DNA from: JBBDIM01 sp040880405
GTDB taxonomy: Bacteria; Planctomycetota; Planctomycetia; Pirellulales; Pirellulaceae
Assembly: GCA_040880405.1 (NCBI GenBank)
Contig: JBBDIM010000021.1
Span: forward strand, 1 to 48,798
Direction: 5' to 3'
DNA length: 48,798 nt
Positions within the stretch are counted from its first letter, which is position 1, and each line of letters begins with the position of its first letter. Below the pieces are notes generated by a model. The model made no database searches, was not told where the DNA came from, and saw only the letters and a list, made by a program, of their open reading frames with translations. Positions 42,410 to 48,798 of the stretch are shown piece by piece. The translations under genes were made by a program, and so were the position numbers.

Positions 42410-42967
42410 TCAGTTGTATTTATTCATGCAGGTGGTGATGTCGGTGCGGATCCAATCCAACACGGCGTCCGCCGCCTTGGGAACCACAAAAGCCATCTCC
42501 TGTTGATCCGCCTTGCCGAACTGGCTCAGCACAAAGGCCGAGACATCCATCCGCTCCGGCAGTGGTCCGATGCCGACCCTTAGTCGCGCGACATCGTCAC
42601 TTCCCAGTTTGCGAGCCACATCGGCCAAACCTTTTTGACCGCCGGACGAGCCCTGAGGCCTCATCCGCAGCTTCCCCACGGGAAGATTGAAGTCGTCGCA
42701 AACGACCAACACATCCGGCAGTGTCAGTTTATAAAAGTCAAACGCCGGACGCACGCTGTTTCCGCTTAAATTCATGTAGGTGTGCGGGTAAAGCAAAAGG
42801 AGCTTTTCCTCGTCCACCCGGGTTTCTACCAAGTTTCCATTAAACTTGGATTTACCGGAGCCCGCTAGAGTGCGGCGGGCCAGTTCGTCGAGCACCTCGA
42901 AACCGACATTGTGCCGAGTGCCCTGGTATTTTTTGCCGGGATTACCCAGCCCTACTACCAGTTTCAT
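42410..42967 (-). CDS. pth: Peptidyl-tRNA hydrolase
   Basis: 185 residues; releases peptides from stalled peptidyl-tRNA. MKLVVGLGNPGKKYQGTRHN with catalytic His19 and Asn20, NLSGNSV, DDFNLPVGKLRMRPQGSSGG with the catalytic Asp, and the helix GLADVARKLG. Start ATG 42967; the longer upstream frame lies in another gene's area. Sits between rplY and rpsF, a common arrangement. Confidence 0.96.
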   Translation of the reverse strand: MKLVVGLGNPGKKYQGTRHNVGFEVLDELARRTLAGSGKSKFNGNLVETRVDEEKLLLLYPHTYMNLSGNSVRPAFDFYKLTLPDVLVVCDDFNLPVGKLRMRPQGSSGGQKGLADVARKLGSDDVARLRVGIGPLPERMDVSAFVLSQFGKADQQEMAFVVPKAADAVLDWIRTDITTCMNKYN

Positions 42968-43026
42968 CGTGTACCGAGTTTCGCTGACAGCCCGAGGTTG
43001 GCTAGCTTTCGTTTCCGCTCGGCCAG

Positions 43027-43308
43027 CTAATTGGCCTGCCGGAAGAAGTCGATGTGCAGGACGTCGCTGCCGAAGGTGTCCCATTGGACCTCTCGCATCA
43101 CGACTGTCTCGTTGACATCCCCTTCCAACTGGGCGACCTTCGCCCCGTGACGAACCAAGGCTCCGAACTGCTCGGCCGAAACCTCCAATGGGACCACTTC
43201 ACCACCGGCCCCATACAGGACGGCCGGGATTTTACCGGCTCCGCGGAGTTTGCGGTTGTTGATTTTTCCGGTTCGTTCACGCCGTTTGACGTTGAGCACT
43301 TCGGCCAT
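43027..43308 (-). CDS. rplY: 50S ribosomal protein L25 (single-domain form)
   Basis: 93 residues from ATG 43308: AEVLNVKRRERTGKINNRKL, then GKIPAVLYGAGGEVVPLEV, then MREVQWDTFGSDVLHIDFFRQAN. The 5S-rRNA-binding domain is complete. The Ctc-type C-terminal domain that usually follows HxDFxR is absent: the gene ends right there, at about E. coli L25 length. The upstream frame to 43554 has no ribosomal content and is rejected. Confidence 0.9.
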   Translation of the reverse strand: MAEVLNVKRRERTGKINNRKLRGAGKIPAVLYGAGGEVVPLEVSAEQFGALVRHGAKVAQLEGDVNETVVMREVQWDTFGSDVLHIDFFRQAN

Positions 43309-43691
43309 GGATCGCTTCGCCGTTCGACTTAATTGGATAACGCGGACTGTGGAAATACGTATTGGGTACGTCTCGTGGTGGGTAAGAGCGACTGGGCTAA
43401 TGGCCCTAGCGGCTCCCTGTCCACGATTCGCCGAATTTTGGAAACTCGTTATTTTGGCAAACTCGGTCTGGTTTACAAGGCCAAACCGGCCGTTTCGGGG
43501 CGAATTCTTCCTAGTCCACCCGGATTCACCGAAGATCGCTAGCGCGGAGGCCACAATTTTGTTCCAAAAAAATTCTCCTCAGCGCGGAATGATCCGCCAA
43601 TTGGCCGGGGGGATTGCTTATCCAAGGCAACCAACAACAATGAATAGCAAGTACCCTGTTTTTCGCTTGCCCTTAATTTTCCCGGACAGAG
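43309..43691. other. Divergent promoter region
   Basis: 383 bp between the minus-strand ribosomal cluster (rplY first) and the + strand GroES-like gene. No gene, repeat or hairpin was supported. The promoters of both units must lie here; no confident boxes found. Confidence 0.4.
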
Positions 43692-44057
43692 ATGGCTGGA
43701 ACGACCCGCAGTAAACCCATTGAGTATGTCGAGCCGATTGGTGCCCGTGTCTTGGTTCGCAAGGATGAGCCCAAACGGGAAACCAAGGGGGGCATCGCCC
43801 TGCCGGACCAGTCGGAAATCCCGACCATTACTGGTCGGATCGTGGCAATCTCGACCCAAGTGGACAACGATGAGGATTTTCCCCTCCGGCAGTACGACAA
43901 AATTCTGTTTCACCCCAAGGACGCTATCCCGGTCGATTTCGAGACCGATAATCAGCTCTTCGTAATCCCAGTCGATGACGTGGTCGCCGTTTTCCGGCGG
44001 GAAACGGTGAAGAAGTCCAAGAAGGACTCCGCCCGAGAAGATGAGGATTTGGAGTAA
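43692..44057 (+). CDS. GroES-like co-chaperonin (solo)
   Basis: 121 residues with the Cpn10 fold: PIGARVLVRKDEPKRETKGG, mobile-loop position, GRIVAIST, YDKILFHPKDAI, and a lysine/acidic tail not found in standard ~95-residue GroES. It probably caps a chaperonin ring, but no groEL follows in the window. Weak ribosome site. Confidence 0.8.
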   Translation: MAGTTRSKPIEYVEPIGARVLVRKDEPKRETKGGIALPDQSEIPTITGRIVAISTQVDNDEDFPLRQYDKILFHPKDAIPVDFETDNQLFVIPVDDVVAVFRRETVKKSKKDSAREDEDLE

Positions 44058-44140
44058 GGGGCAAGGGAAGCCAAACGGCATACCGGCAGGTTACGTCGTT
44101 TCGGCAAGTATCTTGCTTAATCACAGGAGGGCGAGAGCCA

Positions 44141-44488
44141 ATGTCCGATGCCAACCCACTGGCCGAGGCCGAGCGACTGCTGAGAGAGCTAGAGGTCGAA
44201 GTTCTTAGCCGCATTAAAGCGAATGAAGCGGCGACCGAGTCTCCCCAGATGAACGCGGCGGTGGGACGACTCACCTACATCGATGCTTATCAGCAGGAGC
44301 AAGTCTCGCTTCACGCCCGGCGGCAGTTGAAAACCCAATTGGCCTCGGTCCAACTTGCCTTGGAGCGGGTCAAGGCCGGGACTTATGGGATTTGCATCCA
44401 ATGCGACAAGCCCATTCCGCCCGAACGCTTGGAGTATCTGCCTGATACGCCTTTCTGTACCAGTTGCAACGCAAGCCGGGGAAGCTGA
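44141..44488 (+). CDS. DksA/TraR family zinc-finger regulator
   Basis: 115 residues. Coiled-coil helices (~5-78) precede a C4 zinc finger CIQC ... CTSC (Cys85, 88, 106, 109). DksA-like proteins bind the RNA polymerase secondary channel and modify stringent control. It is shorter than E. coli DksA. AGGAGG lies 10 nt upstream of the ATG. 83 bp after the GroES-like gene, same strand. Confidence 0.9.
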   Translation: MSDANPLAEAERLLRELEVEVLSRIKANEAATESPQMNAAVGRLTYIDAYQQEQVSLHARRQLKTQLASVQLALERVKAGTYGICIQCDKPIPPERLEYLPDTPFCTSCNASRGS

Positions 44489-44502
44489 CTCGTATTTGGA
44501 AC

Positions 44503-45498
44503 TCAAGCACGCTGAATGGGAAAGGGGATCACTTGCTGGATTTCCGTGGCTCCGGTGATCAGCATCACCAGGCGATCGAGCCCTAGGGCGCAGCCGCTAG
44601 AAGGGGGGAGCCCGTGGCGCATCGCCTCAAGGAGTTGGCTATCTTCGGGAAGTTTCGGGCGACCGTCGGCGGCGCGGCGCTGGTTATTTTGCCCATTTCG
44701 GACTGCGAGGGAGTTCGTATCGAGTAGCTCGTGATAACCGTTGGCCAGTTCGCAGCCATCAACGTAAAGCTCAAAACGCTCGGCCACAGAGGCCCCGGCG
44801 TCCCTGCGAATCGTTGCTAGAGCGGCTTGGGTGCCGGGGTAGTCGTGTAGGATGAGCGGTTGCTCTCGCCCGAGATCCCCTTCCAGCAACTCCCCCAGCA
44901 AAAGCTCCAGCATCCCGTCGCAGTCATCGTCGGTGTAGCTTGCGGGAACGGCGATCTGGTGCAAGGCGGCCACCTTGCGGAGCTCGCTCATCGTGCAGCG
45001 GTGGGGGTCGATGCCCAGATTCTCCTGGAAGAGCTCCCGGTAGGTGATCCGCTTTGCCGGGCCGCGATCCAGCATGTGCTCGGCAAAGTCGGAGAGCAAT
45101 TGCATCCCGGCGGCGTAGTCATCTCCCGCCCGGTACCACTCAGTCAGGGTGAACTCCACATTGTGCCGTGGTCCTGATTCCCCCTGACGAAAAGCTTTGC
45201 CGATCTGAAAGATCGCATCGGCCCCGGCCGCCAAGAGCCGTTTCATGGCGAACTCAGGCGAGGTTTGCAGGTAGTAGGTTGGTCCGACTTCCGGGCGGCG
45301 GGGATCTGCGGCCAGGGTAACCGGCAGCGGATCGAGGTGGATGTCGACGACCGTATCGCGCGAAAGCAGCGGCGTTTCCACTTCCCAGAAGCCGCGTTCA
45401 GTAAAGAATCCGCGGATTTTGTGGGTTATCTCCGCCCGCTGGCGGAGCAGGGCCAGGTCGGCGGTCGGTTGCCAGTGGGTCACGTTTGGCCTTGCCAT
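44503..45498 (-). CDS. epmA: Elongation factor P lysine ligase EpmA (GenX/PoxA)
   Basis: 331 residues, close to the usual 325. A class II lysyl-tRNA-synthetase-like catalytic core without the anticodon domain: FWEVETPLLSRDTVVDIHLDP, LQTSPEFAMKRLLAAG (motif 2 region), EFTLTEWYRAG, and motif 3 GLDRLVMLITG. Known: attaches (R)-beta-lysine to EF-P. Starts with an ATG that overlaps the kinase stop by 1 nt, so co-transcribed. Confidence 0.92.
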   Translation of the reverse strand: MARPNVTHWQPTADLALLRQRAEITHKIRGFFTERGFWEVETPLLSRDTVVDIHLDPLPVTLAADPRRPEVGPTYYLQTSPEFAMKRLLAAGADAIFQIGKAFRQGESGPRHNVEFTLTEWYRAGDDYAAGMQLLSDFAEHMLDRGPAKRITYRELFQENLGIDPHRCTMSELRKVAALHQIAVPASYTDDDCDGMLELLLGELLEGDLGREQPLILHDYPGTQAALATIRRDAGASVAERFELYVDGCELANGYHELLDTNSLAVRNGQNNQRRAADGRPKLPEDSQLLEAMRHGLPPSSGCALGLDRLVMLITGATEIQQVIPFPIQRA

Positions 45499-46406
45499 TA
45501 CCAGAATGCTCGTCCTTCCAGGGCGTGCGCTTGCTTGATGGCGTTTTGGAAAATCCCTTCCCAGGGGTCAAGGAATTTGCTGGCCGAATCGCGATCCGCT
45601 ACATCCGGAATCAGCATACGGTTGATGACATTGGCTATGCCCCCCGCCAGCGAACCTGGAATTGAGCCCAGGGGGTCCAACTCAATCGGCGCAGTGTAAT
45701 CCGTAGATGACTTCTGTGGATTACGGCCAGTGAACAATTCCGCAAGGACCAATCCCAACTGATACACGTCACTTTTCGAGGTCAACGGGGCCTCGTTGTT
45801 TAAGTAGGCAACCTGATCCGGCGTTCGATACCGAAAGGGCATTCCAACGCCAAGGCTTTCCTTAAATACTTCCTGGTCCTCATCCGTCGCGGCGTCCACA
45901 TGTTTCAGGAGTCCAAAGTCGCCCAACACGCATGAGCGCCCCTTGACGAAAATGTTTTGCGGCTTGATATCGCGATGGACAACCGACGGCTTAAGTTTCT
46001 CAAGGTACACCAGTGCGGACAATAGCTGAATCGCGAAGCTGATTTTCGCTACAACCGATGCTTCACCGGTTCGCATCACCTTATCCAACGTGTTGGGCAG
46101 GTATTCGGCAACAAAGAATGGATGCTCCTTGTAGAATACTCCGGTGTCAAACACCCGCATGATACTTGGGTGGTCGCATCCTTGCAAAAACTTGATCTCG
46201 TTTAGAAAGCTTTTCCGTCTTTCAGGCTTTGACAGCTTTCTAAACACCTTGACCGCGAAGAGAACTCCTCGGTGAGGTCCGGATGTCGCGACGGCGAGAA
46301 ATGTTACGGCGTTTCCTCCGGTGCCCAATAACTGCAAGTTCCTATACCAGGCTTGCGCTTCGGACTGAAGGCTTTGGCCAACGGCGAGATAGATCGAATC
46401 GGCCAT
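45498..46406 (-). CDS. Soluble Ser/Thr protein kinase
   Basis: 302 residues with all kinase landmarks: glycine loop LGTGGNAVTF (~28-36), Lys53 in AVKVF, Glu70, HRDIKPQN (144-151), GDFG (162-165), FRYRTPDQV and DVYQLGLVLAELFTG. No membrane helix and almost no extra domain, unlike typical planctomycete kinases. Ribosome site AAGGGTGG precedes ATG 46406. The DNA is visibly more A/T-rich and less codon-biased than the neighbours, suggesting recent acquisition. It follows a small winged-helix-like gene (46457-46705). Confidence 0.92.
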   Translation of the reverse strand: MADSIYLAVGQSLQSEAQAWYRNLQLLGTGGNAVTFLAVATSGPHRGVLFAVKVFRKLSKPERRKSFLNEIKFLQGCDHPSIMRVFDTGVFYKEHPFFVAEYLPNTLDKVMRTGEASVVAKISFAIQLLSALVYLEKLKPSVVHRDIKPQNIFVKGRSCVLGDFGLLKHVDAATDEDQEVFKESLGVGMPFRYRTPDQVAYLNNEAPLTSKSDVYQLGLVLAELFTGRNPQKSSTDYTAPIELDPLGSIPGSLAGGIANVINRMLIPDVADRDSASKFLDPWEGIFQNAIKQAHALEGRAFW

Positions 46407-46456
46407 GCCCCACCCTTAATCGAAGGCGACTCAGTGTTTCTTCAGCGAATCGGCAG

Positions 46457-46705
46457 TCACCGTTCAGCGACATGGAAAAATGGGGCACTAGGATTGTCGA
46501 TGTCGTATCCCCACGAAAGCGTCCCCTTATGGAAGAGGTCGTGCCAAGCGGTAAGAAGCTTTTGTTGCTCTTTAAGATCTCGGTCAACTCCGAAGCGATC
46601 CATCGCTTCGCGGAGCACGACGGTCTCTTGGGCATAACCGGGTCCTTGGGTAAGGCACTCGCTTGCGAGATCAAAAAGTTTTTTTTCATACTCTTCCAAT
46701 GTCAT
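46457..46705 (-). CDS. Small winged-helix-like protein upstream of the kinase
   Basis: 82 residues. Helices at MTLEEYEKKLFDLASECL and ETVVLREAMDRFGV, then a wing-like end WGYDIDNPSAPFFHVAER. The end resembles the small DNA-binding domains seen next to conflict or signalling genes (DNPxxPFFHVTERG). Start ATG 46705 with GGAGG about 8 nt upstream; the GTG at 46720 is rejected. Same strand, 50 bp before the kinase; A/T-rich like it. Assignment by pattern only. Confidence 0.55.
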   Translation of the reverse strand: MTLEEYEKKLFDLASECLTQGPGYAQETVVLREAMDRFGVDRDLKEQQKLLTAWHDLFHKGTLSWGYDIDNPSAPFFHVAER

Positions 46706-47040
46706 TTTCGTTCCTCCCACCCCTGAAGATAAATCGACACCATTAAATCATCGGAATGCTGTCGCTCGATGTTGCCAAGATTCGATAGGCAAACCGTCAT
46801 TTAGGATATCAACATTATCTTACAGCGTAAAATGTCGCACCACACAGCGTTACCGCAAAATGTAAGGGGGGGGCTTTTCTGGGAAAGGGAACTGCTTCCT
46901 TCTCATTCAAGGTTTCCCCAAGAGTCGTGACTCCTGTTTCGTGGCTTTCGTAGCGGGTCCATCGGAGGGGTTAGGCCCTTGTTCCCGCCGCGAGGCCGAA
47001 CTATCATGCGAGTTTCATTTTGCTCAATTGGGAGAATCCA
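46706..47040. other. Divergent intergenic region
   Basis: 335 bp between the winged-helix-like gene (-) and ilvH (+). A/T-rich in the middle. No gene or repeat supported. Promoters of both operons expected. Confidence 0.4.
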
Positions 47041-47556
47041 ATGCGTCACGTGCTCTCGGCGGTGGTACAGAACGTGCCCGGAGTGCTCGCTCACATTTCC
47101 GGAATGCTCGCCTCGCGCGGGTACAACATCGATTCGCTCGCGGTAGGTGAAACCGAGGATCCGAATCTGTCCCGGATGACGTTTGTCGTGATGGGCGACC
47201 AGCAGGTGCTGGACCAAGTACGCAAGCAATTGGAAAAAATCGTCACGGTCGTCAAGGTCCACGATATCAGCTCGCAGAATTTTGTCGAGCGCGACCTGAT
47301 GCTGATCAAAGTGGCCGCCGAAGCGGGTGGCACTCGGAGCGAGATCTTTGAACTGGTCGAGATCTTCCGGGGTCAGATCGTCGATGTCGGCAACCAGGAA
47401 GTGGTCATCGAGATGTCCGGGACCGAAAGCAAGATCACGGCGTTTATCGACGCGATGCGGCCCTACGGCATCGGCGAGTTGGTCCGCACCGGACGAATCG
47501 CCATGGTTCGCAGTGGGACCTTGGTTCCTCCCGAGGAAGCCCCGGTTATCGAGTAG
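47041..47556 (+). CDS. ilvH: Acetolactate synthase small (regulatory) subunit
   Basis: 171 residues. N-terminal ACT domain (VVQNVPGVLAHISGMLASRGYNIDSLAVGETED) and the C-terminal IlvH domain (LMLIKVAA ... FRGQIVDVG). It binds valine and controls the large subunit IlvB, whose gene is not in the window. Start ATG 47041 with GGGAG 7 nt upstream. ilvC follows after 136 bp. Confidence 0.95.
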   Translation: MRHVLSAVVQNVPGVLAHISGMLASRGYNIDSLAVGETEDPNLSRMTFVVMGDQQVLDQVRKQLEKIVTVVKVHDISSQNFVERDLMLIKVAAEAGGTRSEIFELVEIFRGQIVDVGNQEVVIEMSGTESKITAFIDAMRPYGIGELVRTGRIAMVRSGTLVPPEEAPVIE

Positions 47557-47692
47557 ACTCACTCGGACGCCCAGTCCCGTAGGAAATTTAGATCCCTTGG
47601 CGGCACCCTCGCGGGGCCAGCGACCCTAAACCGGTCCTCCGCTCGCTGCCTAATCCCATACAGTACCGCTTAACTAACTTCAGGAACCGTCC

Positions 47693-48697
47693 ATGACCGC
47701 GAAAATCTATTACGACAACGACGCCGATCTCTCCGTTCTCAAAGGCAAGACCATCGCCATTTTGGGTTACGGTTCGCAGGGCCACGCTCAAGCTCAAAAC
47801 CTGCGGGACAGCGGTTGCGAAGTGATCATCGGCCAACGCAAGGGGAGCCCCAACTACGACCTGGCGGTCAGCCACAAGTTCGACCCAATGCCGGTTGATG
47901 AAGCGACCAAAAAGGCCGACCTCGTCAATATTTTGCTCCCGGATGAAGTGCAGGGAGATATCTACAAGTCGTGCATCCGCGACAACCTGAAGCCGGGCAA
48001 CATCCTGATGTGCTCGCACGGGTTCAATATTCACTTCAATCAGGTGGTTGCGCCGCAGGGCGTCGATACTTTGCTTGTCGCCCCTAAGGGCCCGGGCCAC
48101 TTGGTTCGCAGCGAATTCGAAAAGGGTGGCGGTGTCCCCTCGCTTATCGCCCTGGGCGAGGGTGCTTCGGAAGAGACGCGGCAGGCCGGTTTGGCCTATG
48201 CCAAGGGGATCGGCGGGACCCGAGGTGGCGTGATCGAGACGAGCTTCGCCGAAGAGACCGAGACCGACCTGTTTGGTGAGCAGGTGGTGCTGTGCGGCGG
48301 CGTGAGCGAATTGGTCAAAGCGGCCTTCGAGACCTTGGTTGAAGCGGGCTACCAGGAAGAGATGGCCTATTTTGAGTGCATGCACGAGCTGAAGCTGATC
48401 GTCGACCTGTTCTACCAGGGTGGCCTCAACTACATGCGGTATAGCGTCTCGAACACCGCCGAATTCGGCGACTACAGCACCGGCCCGCGGATCATCACTG
48501 CCGAGACCAAGGCCGAGATGAAGAAGGTGCTCAATGAAATTCAGGACGGCACGTTCGCTCGGGACTGGATCCTGGAAAACAAAGGGGGGGCTCCCCGGTT
48601 CCAGGCGATCCGCCGTCGCGAGCGGAATCATCAGCTCGAGCAGGTCGGCAAGCGGCTGCGTAGCCTGATGTCGTGGATCGACTCGAAAGAAGTGTAA
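47693..48697 (+). CDS. ilvC: Ketol-acid reductoisomerase
   Basis: 334 residues; converts acetolactate to dihydroxy-isovalerate with NADPH in valine/leucine biosynthesis. Rossmann motif GYGSQGHAQAQNLRDSG, then APKGPGHLVRSEFEKGGGVP. Magnesium site Asp/Glu in DLFGEQVVLCGG, C-terminal knotted domain with ECMHELKLIVDL and SNTAEFGDY. Class I length. Last complete gene; the 101 bp after it show no feature. Confidence 0.97.
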   Translation: MTAKIYYDNDADLSVLKGKTIAILGYGSQGHAQAQNLRDSGCEVIIGQRKGSPNYDLAVSHKFDPMPVDEATKKADLVNILLPDEVQGDIYKSCIRDNLKPGNILMCSHGFNIHFNQVVAPQGVDTLLVAPKGPGHLVRSEFEKGGGVPSLIALGEGASEETRQAGLAYAKGIGGTRGGVIETSFAEETETDLFGEQVVLCGGVSELVKAAFETLVEAGYQEEMAYFECMHELKLIVDLFYQGGLNYMRYSVSNTAEFGDYSTGPRIITAETKAEMKKVLNEIQDGTFARDWILENKGGAPRFQAIRRRERNHQLEQVGKRLRSLMSWIDSKEV

Positions 48698-48798
48698 CAA
48701 CCGAAAAATTCCGTCCCAGCCGGCACGACACCTTTTTGTGGCGTACAGTTGGGCGTCTCAAGTTCACGAAAGTGAATGCGGCGGCGATGCACAGCATC

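Noticed and set aside
43308..43554. N-terminal extension of L25 (start at 43554)
   Set aside because: The L25 domain begins at 43308; upstream translation has no ribosomal-protein character.
47588..48700. 370-codon minus-strand frame opposite ilvC
   Set aside because: ilvC is unambiguous; antisense product has no recognisable domain.

Overview
The window is bacterial and GC-rich, and almost certainly comes from a planctomycete, most likely a Pirellulales-type genome. Markers are the DUF1549/DUF1553 plus DUF1501 pair, a DUF1559 pseudopilin, an SHD1-domain secreted protein, Hanks-type Ser/Thr kinases, Tat-exported hydrolases, and a bulk of ordinary housekeeping genes with short spacers. No rRNA, tRNA, CRISPR array, complete insertion sequence or prophage was seen.

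Left part (1-9.7 kb): a truncated Ser/Thr kinase with a polytopic membrane tail, a 36-residue membrane peptide and a four-helix membrane protein; an ECF-like sigma factor, an AIM24-family protein and a zinc-finger (anti-sigma-like) protein; then a golvesin-like/DUF1549/DUF1553 protein followed by a DUF1501 protein. Next (9.7-14.2 kb) come ribD, a TPR protein with an atypical SEC-C-like N terminus, a lipoyl-like domain protein without the modifiable lysine, and rpiB of the mycobacterial (GGSGNGE) type.

Centre (14.4-20.8 kb): a tight + strand operon of three different GspF-like platform proteins, three small prepilin-like proteins, one DUF1559 prepilin and a membrane protein. It has no ATPase, secretin or prepilin peptidase inside it. 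A signalling block follows (21-24 kb): an Rcp1-like receiver, a receiver-PAS-PAS-histidine kinase with FixL-like kinase boxes, and a FixJ-like regulator overlapping it. Then come a GxDLY-type SGNH hydrolase, a helix-hairpin-helix/HTH protein, a flavin monooxygenase, small hypotheticals, a GNAT acetyltransferase and an SHD1/WD40-like secreted protein.

Right part (33-48.8 kb): a 1013-residue SF2 helicase, a Tat-exported sialidase-fold protein, and the replication/translation cluster rplY-pth-rpsF-ssb-rplI-dnaB (minus strand, no rpsR). These are followed by a solo GroES-like protein, a DksA/TraR protein, epmA, a cytosolic Ser/Thr kinase with a small winged-helix-like partner, and ilvH-ilvC.

The most unusual material is between the genes. 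One repeat family (4681-4909 and, inverted, 33028-33253) is made of two head-to-head hairpins whose stems carry strand-asymmetric G-U pairs. A second family (5345, 9404, 36466, and half copies at 38476 and 40501) has the same two-inverted-hairpin layout with a different sequence; both resemble REP/BIME elements. The 37.9-38.75 kb gap collects at least four different repeat types. Best candidates for an undescribed gene system are the three-platform pilin operon and the kinase plus winged-helix pair at 45.5-46.7 kb.
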